From Armatimonadota bacterium (GTDB lineage Bacteria; Armatimonadota; Fimbriimonadia; Fimbriimonadales; Fimbriimonadaceae), in the NCBI GenBank assembly GCA_037138755.1, contig JBAXHT010000002.1, positions 186,001 to 250,000 on the forward strand: a stretch of 64,000 bases of DNA, written 5' to 3'. This document shows positions 24,945-33,730 of this stretch, piece after piece (position 1 is the stretch's first letter; each line of letters begins with the position of its first letter). The translations under genes and the position numbers were made by a program. The notes under the pieces are model-generated. The model saw only the letters and a list, made by a program, of their open reading frames with translations, made no database searches and had not been told where the DNA came from.

Positions 24945-25958
24945 CTACTTCAAAACCTGAACTATCTCGCGGAGGTAGTAGCCACCCTCATTGCTGAGGT
25001 AAATCACTGATCGGCCGAGGGCCTCCGTTTCAATGAGTTGGATGGCACCCTGGGTCATTAGCAGTTTCCCACGGCTCTTCTCCGTTGATTCCGCAACGAT
25101 ATCGATGAGCGGATTCTGAGCCAAGTTGGAGTCGCCCTTTGATCGCACCACCTCGTTGAACACGAATTTCGGCTTCATCCCTGGTTCGGTCTGGCCGACC
25201 GACGGAATCTCGGAGATCGGCAAAGCCGCTCCCGTCGCAAAGCTCAACCGATAATTGCCGAGCAACTTGTAGTCGGGAGCGCCATCTTGTAAAGTGATAA
25301 TCGGGTCTCCGTCAGATGTTCGACTGCCGTAGGCGCCGCCTTGATAGGCCATCTTTTCCAACCGTTGAGTCTTCTGGCCACTGTTTGTAACGAATGAGAT
25401 TTCGGTCGGACACCCTTCGCCACAAGAGAACACAAACGCTTTTTGGTCTGTACGCGACCCACAGACCGAAACGCTTCTTCCGACTATTCGATCCTTGATG
25501 ACCTTCGCACCTTGACCGACCGGGCAGTAGACAACCTTCCAAATGAGGTTATCACCGGATGATTTTCCGACCACCAAACTGCAGATCACTCCTCCGTTGG
25601 GGCCGACTGGATCGATATCCATCACCACTTCGCCAAGTTGAATTTCGAACAGTGTGGACTTAACCCCCGACTGGATATCGAAGCGGCCAACTAGACGCCG
25701 TGAGGTTTGTTGACCACGTGCGACTCGCTCGCGCTCTACCACATATGAATCTTCTACGAACTCCTCGATGAACACAACAGAGTTTCCGGCAGGGCTATAT
25801 TTGACTTTGCTAAGATATTGTCCCAGCTTGATCGATGGCCCCACAACATACGTTCGATCCCCGACCGCAATTGATCGATAGAAATCCGCCTGGGCGAAAC
25901 AAACCGCAATTGCTCCGCCAACCGCTACTGAAACGAGCCAACGCAAAGAAGTGATCAT
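24945..25958 (-). CDS. Secreted hypothetical protein, possibly beta-propeller
   Basis: The 337-residue protein has a signal peptide (LRWLVSVAVGGAIAVCFAQA) and then beta-rich sequence with repeated patterns such as KVKYSPAGNSVVFIEE and LFEIQLGEVVMDIDPVGPNGGVI, reminiscent of TolB-like propeller blades. No family can be named. Four Cys residues cluster near the middle (VCGSRTDQKAFVFSCGEGC). The gene stands alone, convergent with sucD across an 18-base gap. Confidence 0.6.
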   Translation of the reverse strand: MITSLRWLVSVAVGGAIAVCFAQADFYRSIAVGDRTYVVGPSIKLGQYLSKVKYSPAGNSVVFIEEFVEDSYVVERERVARGQQTSRRLVGRFDIQSGVKSTLFEIQLGEVVMDIDPVGPNGGVICSLVVGKSSGDNLIWKVVYCPVGQGAKVIKDRIVGRSVSVCGSRTDQKAFVFSCGEGCPTEISFVTNSGQKTQRLEKMAYQGGAYGSRTSDGDPIITLQDGAPDYKLLGNYRLSFATGAALPISEIPSVGQTEPGMKPKFVFNEVVRSKGDSNLAQNPLIDIVAESTEKSRGKLLMTQGAIQLIETEALGRSVIYLSNEGGYYLREIVQVLK

Positions 25959-26027
25959 TTCCAGGTTTCTACAGAGCCTGCGCCCGCAAAATTGCTGATC
26001 GTTACGTTGGCGGCTCGAAACTATGAT

Positions 26028-26486
26028 CTACTTTCCGGCACGTTTACAGTGGTACATCAGGTGGGCATGCACAAAGGCAAGAGTCTCATTCAGGTTCAAC
26101 GGGCCCCCAACTGGATGAACAAAGCAAACCCAAGAGTCTTGAACACCCTCATCGATCCGTTTCTCTAACTTGGCTTGAAGTTTTCGGAGTTTTGCAGCCG
26201 CCGCTTCAAAATCCGCATTCTCTGGGCAAGCGGGAAGAGCTCCCCGGGCCGGAACTGGTATTGCGCTTAACATGAGGAAGTTGACGATCCGCCTTCGCAA
26301 GGCCAGTCCGACATGACGCCTTGGCATTTCAACTTGTGAGCGCAAGCCGAGCAGAACACCTGTATGCACCTGAGAAAGGTGATCCAGAACCTGTACCGGA
26401 GTCCATCCTTCTGCGGGACCTTTTGCACTCGCCAAATGCTCAATCGTCTGTTCTACGAGCAGGCCAACGTCGGTAATCGTAGCCAA
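26028..26486 (-). CDS. DinB-like / DUF1569 family protein
   Basis: The 152-residue protein looks like a four-helix DinB-fold member: WTPVQVLDHLSQVHTGVLLGL near the start supplies one His, and HPVGGPLNLNETLAFVHAHLMYHCKRAGK at the end supplies the HxxxH type metal site. Relatives bind a divalent metal or act as thiol transferases; this one is uncharacterised. The start directly abuts the stop of the upstream membrane protein gene, so they are co-transcribed. Confidence 0.7.
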   Translation of the reverse strand: MATITDVGLLVEQTIEHLASAKGPAEGWTPVQVLDHLSQVHTGVLLGLRSQVEMPRRHVGLALRRRIVNFLMLSAIPVPARGALPACPENADFEAAAAKLRKLQAKLEKRIDEGVQDSWVCFVHPVGGPLNLNETLAFVHAHLMYHCKRAGK

Positions 26487-27374
26487 CTACCGGTTCCGTC
26501 GCATGTAATTGCTGACCATTCCGTCGGGCTTAGGCAAAAATGCTTCTTGCATCTGCTGCGCGGAAAACGCACTCGGAGTGGAGCCGGTTCTTGCGTATTC
26601 GAAGACCGCCGCGGTGTAAATCCCCTGCAGGCAGCTGCTCAGGATGGCAATTCCTAACCAAACCACAACCGCGAGCCCGATCGCCGCTACGATCACCCAA
26701 ACACTTTGAGTGAAGCATGCCGCAATGATCATCGGAATCGGCAGGAGCGACAAGAATCCCATTGCATAGGAGATCCCAACGTTTCCAATGAGCGTCTCGC
26801 CCCAAGCCTTCTTGATCGTTTCAAACGACGAATTGATCGCCGAAACCGGCCCAATGCCCTCAAGTGCGAGAGAAGGCACAACAAAGAACGTGACAATGTT
26901 CCACGCCCCACCCAGCAAGGCGACGATGATCTGCCCAACGATCCCAACTCGTTCCGAAATCGCCTTGAGAATTGTTCCTACGGTTGCCGCGATCAAGCTC
27001 CACCCCAGGATCGGACCCAAGCGACTCTTCGCAACACTAATCCCTTCGCCAACCGAAGTCTTCTCTCCCCGAAGAGCTTTAGAAGCACAGTGAATCAGCG
27101 CGACGTTGAAGAACACCACAACGAAGTAGCTCACAAGGTAGTAGCAGAACGAGACAATGTAATACCAAATGGGAATCTGCTCTCGCGTCTTCGCGCCTGA
27201 CTCAAACATGCCCGATTGATATGCACTGAACGCGATGGGAGCCAGGAAGCTTAACGACACAAAAAGAGTCGCAATTCCCGAAATGATCGGAAACAAAGCC
27301 AGGGTCGGCTGATTCCGCATGACTCCGAACGTTTGCTTGGCAAGCGCCCAGCTTCGATTGAACCTCTCGAACAT
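26487..27374 (-). CDS. DUF6159-like polytopic membrane protein
   Basis: The 295-residue protein has six hydrophobic helices (near residues 29-50, 71-95, 120-140, 145-170, 195-225, 228-250). The N-terminus (FNRSWALAKQTFGVMRNQPTLALFPIISG) is typical of the DUF6159 family of unknown function. A TATAAT is placed exactly six bases before the ATG. It heads a two-gene operon with the DinB-like gene. Confidence 0.75.
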   Translation of the reverse strand: MFERFNRSWALAKQTFGVMRNQPTLALFPIISGIATLFVSLSFLAPIAFSAYQSGMFESGAKTREQIPIWYYIVSFCYYLVSYFVVVFFNVALIHCASKALRGEKTSVGEGISVAKSRLGPILGWSLIAATVGTILKAISERVGIVGQIIVALLGGAWNIVTFFVVPSLALEGIGPVSAINSSFETIKKAWGETLIGNVGISYAMGFLSLLPIPMIIAACFTQSVWVIVAAIGLAVVVWLGIAILSSCLQGIYTAAVFEYARTGSTPSAFSAQQMQEAFLPKPDGMVSNYMRRNR

Positions 27375-27426
27375 ACGCGCATTATACGCTCACGCGTCCC
27401 TGTGAGGTTTCAGTACACTTCAGCAT
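27375..27426. promoter_or_regulatory. Divergent leaderless promoters
   Basis: On the minus strand TATAAT (27381-27386) lies six bases before the ATG at 27374. On the plus strand TACACT (27414-27419) lies seven bases before the ATG at 27427. Both genes therefore appear to be transcribed from their start codons, with about 27 bases between the two -10 elements. Confidence 0.55.
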
Positions 27427-28527
27427 ATGCACGAGCGGTATTTTGATAACGCTGCCACAACTCCCGTGGACCCTCGTGTCGTTGAGGCGATGCTGCCCTG
27501 GTTTCACGAGTTTCCGGGAAATGCGAGTTCGTTGCATCAGTACGGTGCGAAGGCGATGGACGCGGTCGAGAAAGCTCGGGCTCAGGTCGCACGGTTGATC
27601 GGGGCCGAGGATCCTTCGCAGATTACGTTTACGAGCGGGGCGACGGAGGCGAATAACTGGGTGCTGCATGCACTGAAAGATCAGATTGAAGTGAGTGTCG
27701 TTGAGCACAGTTCGATTCGAGATACTGCCGAGAAACTCGGAATTCCGTTCTTCTACCCACCGGCAAAAGTAGCTCGGCCAGTGTCCGGGGTGGGGGTTCC
27801 ACCTCGGCAGCCACTTCTGCGAGCTCAGATGCTGGTGAACAACGAAACGGGAACCATTTTCGACGAGTGGAATCGGGTTCCGGGAGCCTATCTGGTTGAT
27901 GCGACACAAGCAGTTGGAAAGATTCCCTTTGAGGTGGGTGAACTCGAGTATGTTACGGGCTCGGCTCACAAGTTTTATGGCCCCAAGGGAGTCGGATTCC
28001 TGTATCAAAAGTTCCCTGGCTCGATCTCCCCATTCATCACCGGTGGTGGTCAAGAACGGGGCGAGCGATCTGGAACACTAAACGTCCCCGCGATTGTGGG
28101 AATGGGCACTGCTGCCGAGATAGCGAATGAAGAGATCTTTCGTCGGAGGGAGCAGGTGGAAAACCTGAATGAGGTCTTTTGGAACGTCTTTGATTGGGAT
28201 TGGGATTCAACCAATCCGTTGAAGAGATACCTTGAGAATGGTGGAAACCGCCGCTCCCCCTACATCCTCTCCCTCTCATTCGCAGGAATCGAGGGGGAAA
28301 CGCTCCTTATTGAGCTCGATCAAGCAGGGTTCTGCTGCTCGGCCGGAGCGGCGTGTAGCAGCCAAAACACCGAACCTTCACCAGTATTGCGCGCCTTCGG
28401 AGTTCCCGATGAATATATCCGTGGAACTATCCGAATCAGCTTTTCTCACCACAACACCGAGGAATCCACCGCCCAGCTCGCCCGCGAGATTAGGCGAATT
28501 GTGACGAAGTTGCGCAATCTACGCTGA
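27427..28527 (+). CDS. Cysteine desulfurase (NifS/IscS family)
   Basis: The 366-residue PLP enzyme takes sulfur from cysteine for Fe-S clusters and thiolated tRNA. Seen motifs: YFDNAATTPVDPRVVEAM at the start, TSGATEANN, the PLP lysine in GSAHKFYGPKG, GGGQERGERSGTLNVPAIVG, and the persulfide Cys in CSAGAACSSQNTEPS. It is 20-40 residues shorter than typical IscS, mostly in the middle region after SSIRDTAEKLG. No iscU or tRNA-modification gene is adjacent, so whether it serves Fe-S or tRNA work is open. Confidence 0.93.
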   Translation: MHERYFDNAATTPVDPRVVEAMLPWFHEFPGNASSLHQYGAKAMDAVEKARAQVARLIGAEDPSQITFTSGATEANNWVLHALKDQIEVSVVEHSSIRDTAEKLGIPFFYPPAKVARPVSGVGVPPRQPLLRAQMLVNNETGTIFDEWNRVPGAYLVDATQAVGKIPFEVGELEYVTGSAHKFYGPKGVGFLYQKFPGSISPFITGGGQERGERSGTLNVPAIVGMGTAAEIANEEIFRRREQVENLNEVFWNVFDWDWDSTNPLKRYLENGGNRRSPYILSLSFAGIEGETLLIELDQAGFCCSAGAACSSQNTEPSPVLRAFGVPDEYIRGTIRISFSHHNTEESTAQLAREIRRIVTKLRNLR

Positions 28528-28678
28528 TTCAACGTAGAACTGAGAGGATGCTGAAACCTTTCGCTCGCTAAAAGACGTCTAAGTTTTTTGCTGTCCCCCA
28601 AGATAGCGTTTCGTTGTACTGATTTCCCGGTAAACTCAAAAGGTTTTCCAGAACATTGACAACTGGCACGCGTCTCGC

Positions 28679-28707
28679 TTGACAAAATATCAGTGGAGTG
28701 ATACACC
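28679..28707 (+). promoter_or_regulatory. Candidate sigma-70 promoter of the sigma factor gene
   Basis: TTGACA at 28679-28684 is followed, 17 bases on, by TACACC (28702-28707). A second TTGACA is at 28656-28661. The 271-base gap before the sigma factor gene holds these and a leader of about 90 bases; nothing else was recognised in it. The -10 match is weak. Confidence 0.4.
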
Positions 28708-28799
28708 TAAAGGGCTCACAACACGAAAAGACCAACCATGCAAGGTTCGACGAGCCGGAGCATACCGAAAAGGTCAAACACGGAGTAACTAAAAGATAA

Positions 28800-29963
28800 A
28801 TGGCTATTGAAAACGGCATCCCAACCCAACCGAAGCGCGGACGTGCAATTACTGTCCGAACACCCGGTCGGACCAACGGCTTCATGGAACCTAACATGAC
28901 GTCGCTGGAGGATCCGTCCGCCGAGATCGAAGACGATGACGCTTCTGATGAGGAGCTTGAAGAGCTTGAGGCGGAGGCCGCCGCGGTACCGGACGACTCT
29001 GAAGAACTCGAAATGTGGATGCGACAGACCCGTCGCGCCCAACTTCTGACCCCTGAACAGGAAGTTCACCTCGCCGTGCTCGTTATGGCCAAGGAGCTTC
29101 TGGAGAAGGGCAAAGAGAAAGAGCTGCTCAAACTTCTTCAACGCAAGGACATCACTCACCCCGTTGGTAAGCCGACTGAGCTGAACCAGTTCATCAAGAC
29201 CCGCGTTATCAACGAGGGTATTGAGGCGAAGAGGCACCTGATCGAGTCGAATCTTCGACTGGTTGTATCCATCGCCAAGAAGTACAACGCTCGAGGAATT
29301 CCTTTGGCTGACCTCATTCAAGAGGGCAACCTTGGTCTCATCCGGGCCGTTGAGAAGTTTGACTGGTCCAAAGGCTTCCGATTCTCGACCTACGCTACCT
29401 GGTGGATTCGCCGAGCGATTGCTCGCGCCATCATCAACCAAGGTCGAACCATCCGAATTCCGGTTTACGTCGCTGAGTTGATCAACAAGGTCGTCAAGAC
29501 CGCTTCACGCTTGCAGCAAGAGCTCCAGCGCGAAGCAACTGAAGAGGAGATCAGCCGCGAGGTTGGACTCTCGGTTGACCGTGTTCGAGAGATGATGCGC
29601 GTTGCAGTCGAACCGATTTCTCTCGAAACTCCGGTTGGTGAAAAAGACAACTCGTCCATCGGTGACTTCGTGCAGAGCACGAACATGCCGACCCCGGGTG
29701 ACGTCACCTGGTCGCTAATCCGACGTGAAGAGATCGACGGAATCCTCGGACGCCTGACCTCCAGAGAGCGAGATGTTGTTCGACTCCGGTTTGGACTTGA
29801 CGATGGCCGTGCCCGGACGCTTGAGGAAGTCGGAACAGAGCTCAACGTCACCCGAGAGCGAGTCCGTCAAATCGAACTCCGAGCGATGAAGAAACTCCGC
29901 CACATCGGTGCCGAGCTCACCTCGCAAGGCTTCACCATCACACCTTCTCCGCACCACAACTAA
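28800..29963 (+). CDS. Primary RNA polymerase sigma factor (sigma-70/RpoD)
   Basis: The 387-residue sigma factor begins with a short basic stretch and a highly acidic segment (residues 40-70) instead of a full region 1.1. Region 1.2 is followed by about 40 inserted residues ([20 protein letters not shown] and on). Region 2 is canonical: [57 protein letters not shown]. Region 3 ([12 protein letters not shown]) and region 4 ([43 protein letters not shown]) are intact. The complete regions 2-4 suggest a housekeeping role, probably the vegetative factor. Confidence 0.93.
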   Translation: MAIENGIPTQPKRGRAITVRTPGRTNGFMEPNMTSLEDPSAEIEDDDASDEELEELEAEAAAVPDDSEELEMWMRQTRRAQLLTPEQEVHLAVLVMAKELLEKGKEKELLKLLQRKDITHPVGKPTELNQFIKTRVINEGIEAKRHLIESNLRLVVSIAKKYNARGIPLADLIQEGNLGLIRAVEKFDWSKGFRFSTYATWWIRRAIARAIINQGRTIRIPVYVAELINKVVKTASRLQQELQREATEEEISREVGLSVDRVREMMRVAVEPISLETPVGEKDNSSIGDFVQSTNMPTPGDVTWSLIRREEIDGILGRLTSRERDVVRLRFGLDDGRARTLEEVGTELNVTRERVRQIELRAMKKLRHIGAELTSQGFTITPSPHHN

Positions 29964-29981
29964 GGTTGGACCGTTAAGGTT

Positions 29982-30015
29982 AAAGACCCCGAACCATGTT
30001 CGGGGTCTTTTCTTT
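29982..30015 (+). terminator. Bidirectional rho-independent terminator
   Basis: AAAGACCCCGAAC and its near-complement TTCGGGGTCTTT form a 12-base stem with a small loop. The plus strand ends in a T-rich tail (TTTTCTTT) for the sigma gene; the complementary AAAG run gives a T-tract for the convergent gene ending at 30044. Confidence 0.9.
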
Positions 30016-30043
30016 ATGGTCCAAAGATTGTTTGCAGTTGCTA

Positions 30044-30667
30044 CTAGGCTTCTAACAACCGCAGGCGCAGTTTATCAATCATAACTTCCGCATGGCAGTC
30101 TCGCCACGAGTCATCTTCGGCCGACCGAATTAGCTCGATGGCCGGTATCGTGGGTCGGCGGATCGGAATCGAAGCTTGAAGTAAAGCGGCTCCTCTATTC
30201 ACGCGAAGTGCGCACCCACACAGCTTTTGGCCCGTAGATACCGACACGATATCATTTTCAGACTTTCCGAGGAAGCAGTACGGACCGGTCGAGCGCTCGG
30301 CAAAACCAGCATCTGCGCCGAGAGCTGCATCGAAGCCTAAGTCTTGAAGCGCGAGGACCAACGGGTACACCATCTTCCGGTAGACAGCCCTGACTCCAAC
30401 GGAACCTATGAGAGGAACCGACACTCCTACCGTCAGGTCGTGACCGTGCAGTACGGCGGCCCCACCCGTCTCCCGAATCGTCCAATTGTCAACGGAGGCA
30501 TTAACCAGCGTCTCCTCTGGCTTCTGAAACCGTCCGAGAGTCACCCAGGTTTGGTCCCATTCGTAGATTCTTGCGGAAGGCTCGCCGCGCAGAGCGCCTT
30601 CAAAAAGCTCATGGTCCCGAGCCATTTGGGTTGCGGCGGTCCGGTCCGGATCGATGTAAACCTTCAC
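30044..30667 (-). CDS. Lipoate/biotin-protein ligase family protein
   Basis: The 207-residue protein resembles the LplA/LipB/BirA catalytic fold: RIYEWDQTWVTLGRFQKPEE, then IRETGGAAVLHGHDLTVGVSVPL, matching the RRxTGGxAVxHxxDLTxS motif, and later LGKSENDIVSVSTGQKLCGCALRVNRGAALLQASIP. Relatives attach lipoate or octanoate to lipoyl domains. Because gcvH, a lipoyl carrier, is 1.3 kb away, it could modify that protein. A GTG start overlaps the trmD stop by one base. It is shorter than full-length LplA and lacks its C-terminal domain. Confidence 0.75.
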   Translation of the reverse strand: MKVYIDPDRTAATQMARDHELFEGALRGEPSARIYEWDQTWVTLGRFQKPEETLVNASVDNWTIRETGGAAVLHGHDLTVGVSVPLIGSVGVRAVYRKMVYPLVLALQDLGFDAALGADAGFAERSTGPYCFLGKSENDIVSVSTGQKLCGCALRVNRGAALLQASIPIRRPTIPAIELIRSAEDDSWRDCHAEVMIDKLRLRLLEA

Positions 30668-31476
30668 TACAGTAAATCTGGCCGCCTCTCGCGAGTCCGC
30701 CTTTCTCCTTCAACCCGCCGCCACTCATCGATCTTTTTGTGATCACCACTCCGAAGAACCTCGGGTACTTCCCTTCCGCGCCAAACCGGCGGCTTGGTGT
30801 AGTTCGGAGCACTGAGGCCCTGCCCAGAGAATGAGTCTTCTTCGAGAGACTCGGCCGCCCCCAGCACTCCTGGCAAGAGACGGGTGATGGCATCGGCCAT
30901 AACCAGGGCTGGCAATTCGCCGTTGGTCAGGACATAGTCGCCGACGGAAAACACATGGGTCGCGTACGCCTCTTCTGCTCGATGGTCGATGCCTTCATAG
31001 TGACCACAGACGAAAACGATCTGCTCGTATTGTGCAATTTCTTTGGCATTTTCTTGCTTAAATGGAATTCCGGATGGCTCCGTAAAGATGATTGCGATGC
31101 TCTGCTTGTGCAGATCCACGACAGAAGAAGGTCCAACGATTTTTCCGACTTCATTAGTCTTAAAATAGTAGTGAAAACGGCGCCTGTCTGAACTCTCAGG
31201 AGCCTCCACCTCAACTGTCTCACCAGCCCAGGCCTCCGCCGAAATCGGGATCAACTCTTCTATCGCCAGAGCAACAGGCTCGGCTTTAATCAGCATCCCT
31301 GGATGTCCGCCGTACGGGGTGTCATCAACTTTCTTGTGCTGGTCGTAACAGTAATCCCGGGGCGAAACCGCCCGAAACTCGACTAACCCAGCTGAAGCTG
31401 CTCGACCCAGAATCGAATGCTCCAATGCCCCGCGAACCATGTCGGGGAAGAGCGTCACAAAGTCGATTCGAGGCAC
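30667..31476 (-). CDS. trmD: tRNA (guanine-37-N1)-methyltransferase
   Basis: TrmD methylates G37 of tRNAs to prevent frameshifting, using a SPOUT-class trefoil knot to bind SAM. Motifs: RIDFVTLFPDMV, DDTPYGGHPGM, VCGHYEGIDHRAEE, SVGDYVLTNGELPALVMADAITRLLPGVLG, and the C-terminal PPVWRGREVPEVLRSGDH. There is an insert of roughly 25 residues before AIIFTEPSG compared with ordinary TrmD, and GGGPGM reads GGHPGM. The GTG at 31476 (giving the normal PRIDFVTLF opening, with TACCCT six bases before) is preferred to the ATG at 31500, which adds eight residues. Confidence 0.92.
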   Translation of the reverse strand: MPRIDFVTLFPDMVRGALEHSILGRAASAGLVEFRAVSPRDYCYDQHKKVDDTPYGGHPGMLIKAEPVALAIEELIPISAEAWAGETVEVEAPESSDRRRFHYYFKTNEVGKIVGPSSVVDLHKQSIAIIFTEPSGIPFKQENAKEIAQYEQIVFVCGHYEGIDHRAEEAYATHVFSVGDYVLTNGELPALVMADAITRLLPGVLGAAESLEEDSFSGQGLSAPNYTKPPVWRGREVPEVLRSGDHKKIDEWRRVEGERRTRERRPDLL

Positions 31477-31498
31477 AATGAGAGGGTACCTGTCTGCC

Positions 31499-31993
31499 AT
31501 GTTGCAACTTGAATTCCGAAAGAACGAGACCGGCGCGATGCTGGTTTACACCAGGCCGGACGGCACTTCGACCTGGAGCAAGTCCGGCGAGTTCTTTGTT
31601 CTTCACGACCTGGTCCACCTCGCTGTCGAATCGGCCTTCGGCTTCAAAGAAGCGTTCTTTGGGCTAATCGCCCAAGGTCGTACGATTCTGTCGTTCGAGG
31701 ATAAGGTGCCTGGTTCGCACGAACATCAACAGCTCCCCGACGAAGCGTATCTCGCCGAACTTATTGTCGGGCATCTCGACAACATGCGTCACAGCCCCGA
31801 GCCGCACGACTATCCGCTGGACAACCAGATTCGGCGAAGCGCGTCCGAGGCCAATCTCGCACTTTCTGAAGGCTACGAGCGCAAGCTCCACACAGCCGTT
31901 ATCGTGATGAGTGATCTCCATCAGGAATGGCGATCCTTGCCGGTCGGGCAGGCACTCAAAAAATCCTTCCCGCTCCCGATTGCAGTCCCCTAA
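31499..31993 (+). CDS. Hypothetical protein, 164 aa
   Basis: The sequence is soluble, with FVLHDLVHLAVESAFGFKEAFFGLIAQGRTILSF near the start and a helical C-terminal half. Two His residues in HDLVHLAVE could bind metal, but I do not recognise a family. The ATG at 31499 is six bases after TACCTG, which overlaps the divergent trmD -10 element. Spacing of 21 bases to gcvH suggests co-transcription with the glycine cleavage genes. Confidence 0.6.
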   Translation: MLQLEFRKNETGAMLVYTRPDGTSTWSKSGEFFVLHDLVHLAVESAFGFKEAFFGLIAQGRTILSFEDKVPGSHEHQQLPDEAYLAELIVGHLDNMRHSPEPHDYPLDNQIRRSASEANLALSEGYERKLHTAVIVMSDLHQEWRSLPVGQALKKSFPLPIAVP

Positions 31994-32014
31994 AGCGGTA
32001 TTCTGATACCACTT

Positions 32015-32392
32015 ATGTCGAACATCCCGGCAGATCTGAAATACACCGAATCGCACGAGTGGGTGCGTGTTGAAGGCGACGTAGCCACTATCGGAATCAC
32101 CGACCACGCCCAGTCAGAACTCGGCGATGTGGTGTACGTCGATCTCCCGACCGTGGGCAAAACCCTGGCTATCGGCGAGACCTTTGGTAGCGTAGAAAGT
32201 GTCAAGACGGTTTCCGATCTGTACGCCCCGGTGGCTGGCGAAGTCATCGAGGTTAACGGCGAACTGGCAAGTGCTTCTGAGCTTGTGAACACCGATCCTT
32301 ACGGACAGGGATTCATGATCAAGGTTCGCCTCTCGGGCGAAGTTCCGGGCACGCTGCTGGACGCCGCTGGGTATGGAGCAGTCGCTCACTAA
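32015..32392 (+). CDS. gcvH: Glycine cleavage system H protein
   Basis: The 125-residue carrier holds a lipoyl arm that shuttles the aminomethyl group between the P, T and L proteins. The lipoylated Lys is in [16 protein letters not shown], and the family's opening [36 protein letters not shown] is intact. It lies six bases before gcvPA and near a lipoate ligase-like gene on the opposite strand that might modify it. Confidence 0.97.
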   Translation: MSNIPADLKYTESHEWVRVEGDVATIGITDHAQSELGDVVYVDLPTVGKTLAIGETFGSVESVKTVSDLYAPVAGEVIEVNGELASASELVNTDPYGQGFMIKVRLSGEVPGTLLDAAGYGAVAH

Positions 32393-32398
32393 GCCCTA

Positions 32399-33730
32399 AT
32401 GCCTTATATCCCGCACACCGAAGCTGATGTCGCCGAAATGCTCGCCGTCATCGGCGTTTCTTCGATTGACGACCTGTTCTGCGAAATTCCGGCGAACCTT
32501 CAGCTTCAGCCGGGTTCTCTGGACATCCCGAAGGCGCTTGACGAGCCGAAGCTATACGCTCACTTGCTCGAGATCGCCTCGAAAAACGTCGATCTGAGCA
32601 AAGTCACCTGCTTCCTGGGTGCAGGAATCTATGATCGCTACATTCCGGCTTCCGTCGGAGCAGTCATCTCACGGGGCGAGTTTTTAACCGCCTACACTCC
32701 GTACCAGCCAGAAGCTTCGCAGGGTTATCTCCAAGCAATCTACGAGTTCCAGACGATGGTCGCTGAGCTATATGGCTGCGACATCGCTAATGCTTCGATG
32801 TACGACGGCGCAACTTCGATGGCGGAGGCGGCGATCATGTCGACCAGCCTCAACAAGCGGCAGAAAGTCGTCGTCAGTGCGGGTGTTCATCCTCACTACC
32901 GACAAGTTTTGGACACGTACTGCTGGTCCATGGATATAGAGGTACAGACCGCTCCGTCAACTAAAGGAGTCACCGTTCCCTTTGTCGATGACAAAGAAGC
33001 CGCCTGCTACATCGTCCAGTACCCCAACTTCTTTGGCTCAATCGAAGATCTCGCCGCCGTCCGAGAAGCATGCGACAAGAACGGCTCGACAATGATCGTC
33101 GTTACTGACCCGGTCGCCTGCGCCCTTCTCAAGCCGCCCGGACACTTCGGCGCAGATATCGTGGTCGGCGAAGGCCAACCCATGGGAGTTCCAATGGGAC
33201 TCGGTGGACCTGGTGTCGGACTCTTTGCCTGTAAGAAAGAACTCATTCGCTTCATCCCGGGCCGAATCGTTGGAAAAACCAAGGAAGTCCACGGTGACAA
33301 ACCCGGCTACGTCATGACCCTCCGAACCCGTGAGCAAGATATTCGCCGCGAGAAGGCCACGTCGAACATTTGTACCAACGAGGCTCTGATGGCTCTTGCC
33401 AACACGGTTTACATGATCGCCCTTGGCAAAAACGGCATGCGCTCCGTAGCGGAATCGAGCGTCAGAAACGCGCAGTACATGATCTCCGAACTCGAGAAAA
33501 TCGGCATTGGGGCCATGACCAACAAGGTCTTCTGCGAGTTCGTAGTTGGCCTTCCGAAGGACGCCGAGTGGGTCTGCTCGGCGATGCTGAGCAAAGGAAT
33601 CCTTGCCGGACTCCCGCTGGGCAAGTATTACGACGGTCCGCCCAATACGCTCCTGATCTGCACGACTGAACTCCGAACGAAGGACCAGATCGACACCTAC
33701 GTTTCTGCCCTCAAAGAGGTGCTTGCCTAA
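32399..33730 (+). CDS. gcvPA: Glycine dehydrogenase (decarboxylating) subunit 1
   Basis: The 443-residue subunit is the N-terminal half of the split P protein, which decarboxylates glycine. Recognised blocks are MPYIPHTEADVAEMLAVIG, SFLGAG-type TCFLGAGIYDRYIPA, YTPYQPEASQGYLQAIYEFQTMV, NASMYDGATSMAEAA, and GGPGVGLFACKKELIRFIPGRIVG. It acts as a heterotetramer with GcvPB. The stop overlaps the gcvPB start by one base (TAATG), so the subunits are made together. Confidence 0.96.
   Translation: MPYIPHTEADVAEMLAVIGVSSIDDLFCEIPANLQLQPGSLDIPKALDEPKLYAHLLEIASKNVDLSKVTCFLGAGIYDRYIPASVGAVISRGEFLTAYTPYQPEASQGYLQAIYEFQTMVAELYGCDIANASMYDGATSMAEAAIMSTSLNKRQKVVVSAGVHPHYRQVLDTYCWSMDIEVQTAPSTKGVTVPFVDDKEAACYIVQYPNFFGSIEDLAAVREACDKNGSTMIVVTDPVACALLKPPGHFGADIVVGEGQPMGVPMGLGGPGVGLFACKKELIRFIPGRIVGKTKEVHGDKPGYVMTLRTREQDIRREKATSNICTNEALMALANTVYMIALGKNGMRSVAESSVRNAQYMISELEKIGIGAMTNKVFCEFVVGLPKDAEWVCSAMLSKGILAGLPLGKYYDGPPNTLLICTTELRTKDQIDTYVSALKEVLA

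Noticed and set aside
28716-29441. A 241-codon minus-strand frame opposite the sigma factor gene
   Set aside because: Antisense of a conserved sigma region; no independent motif.
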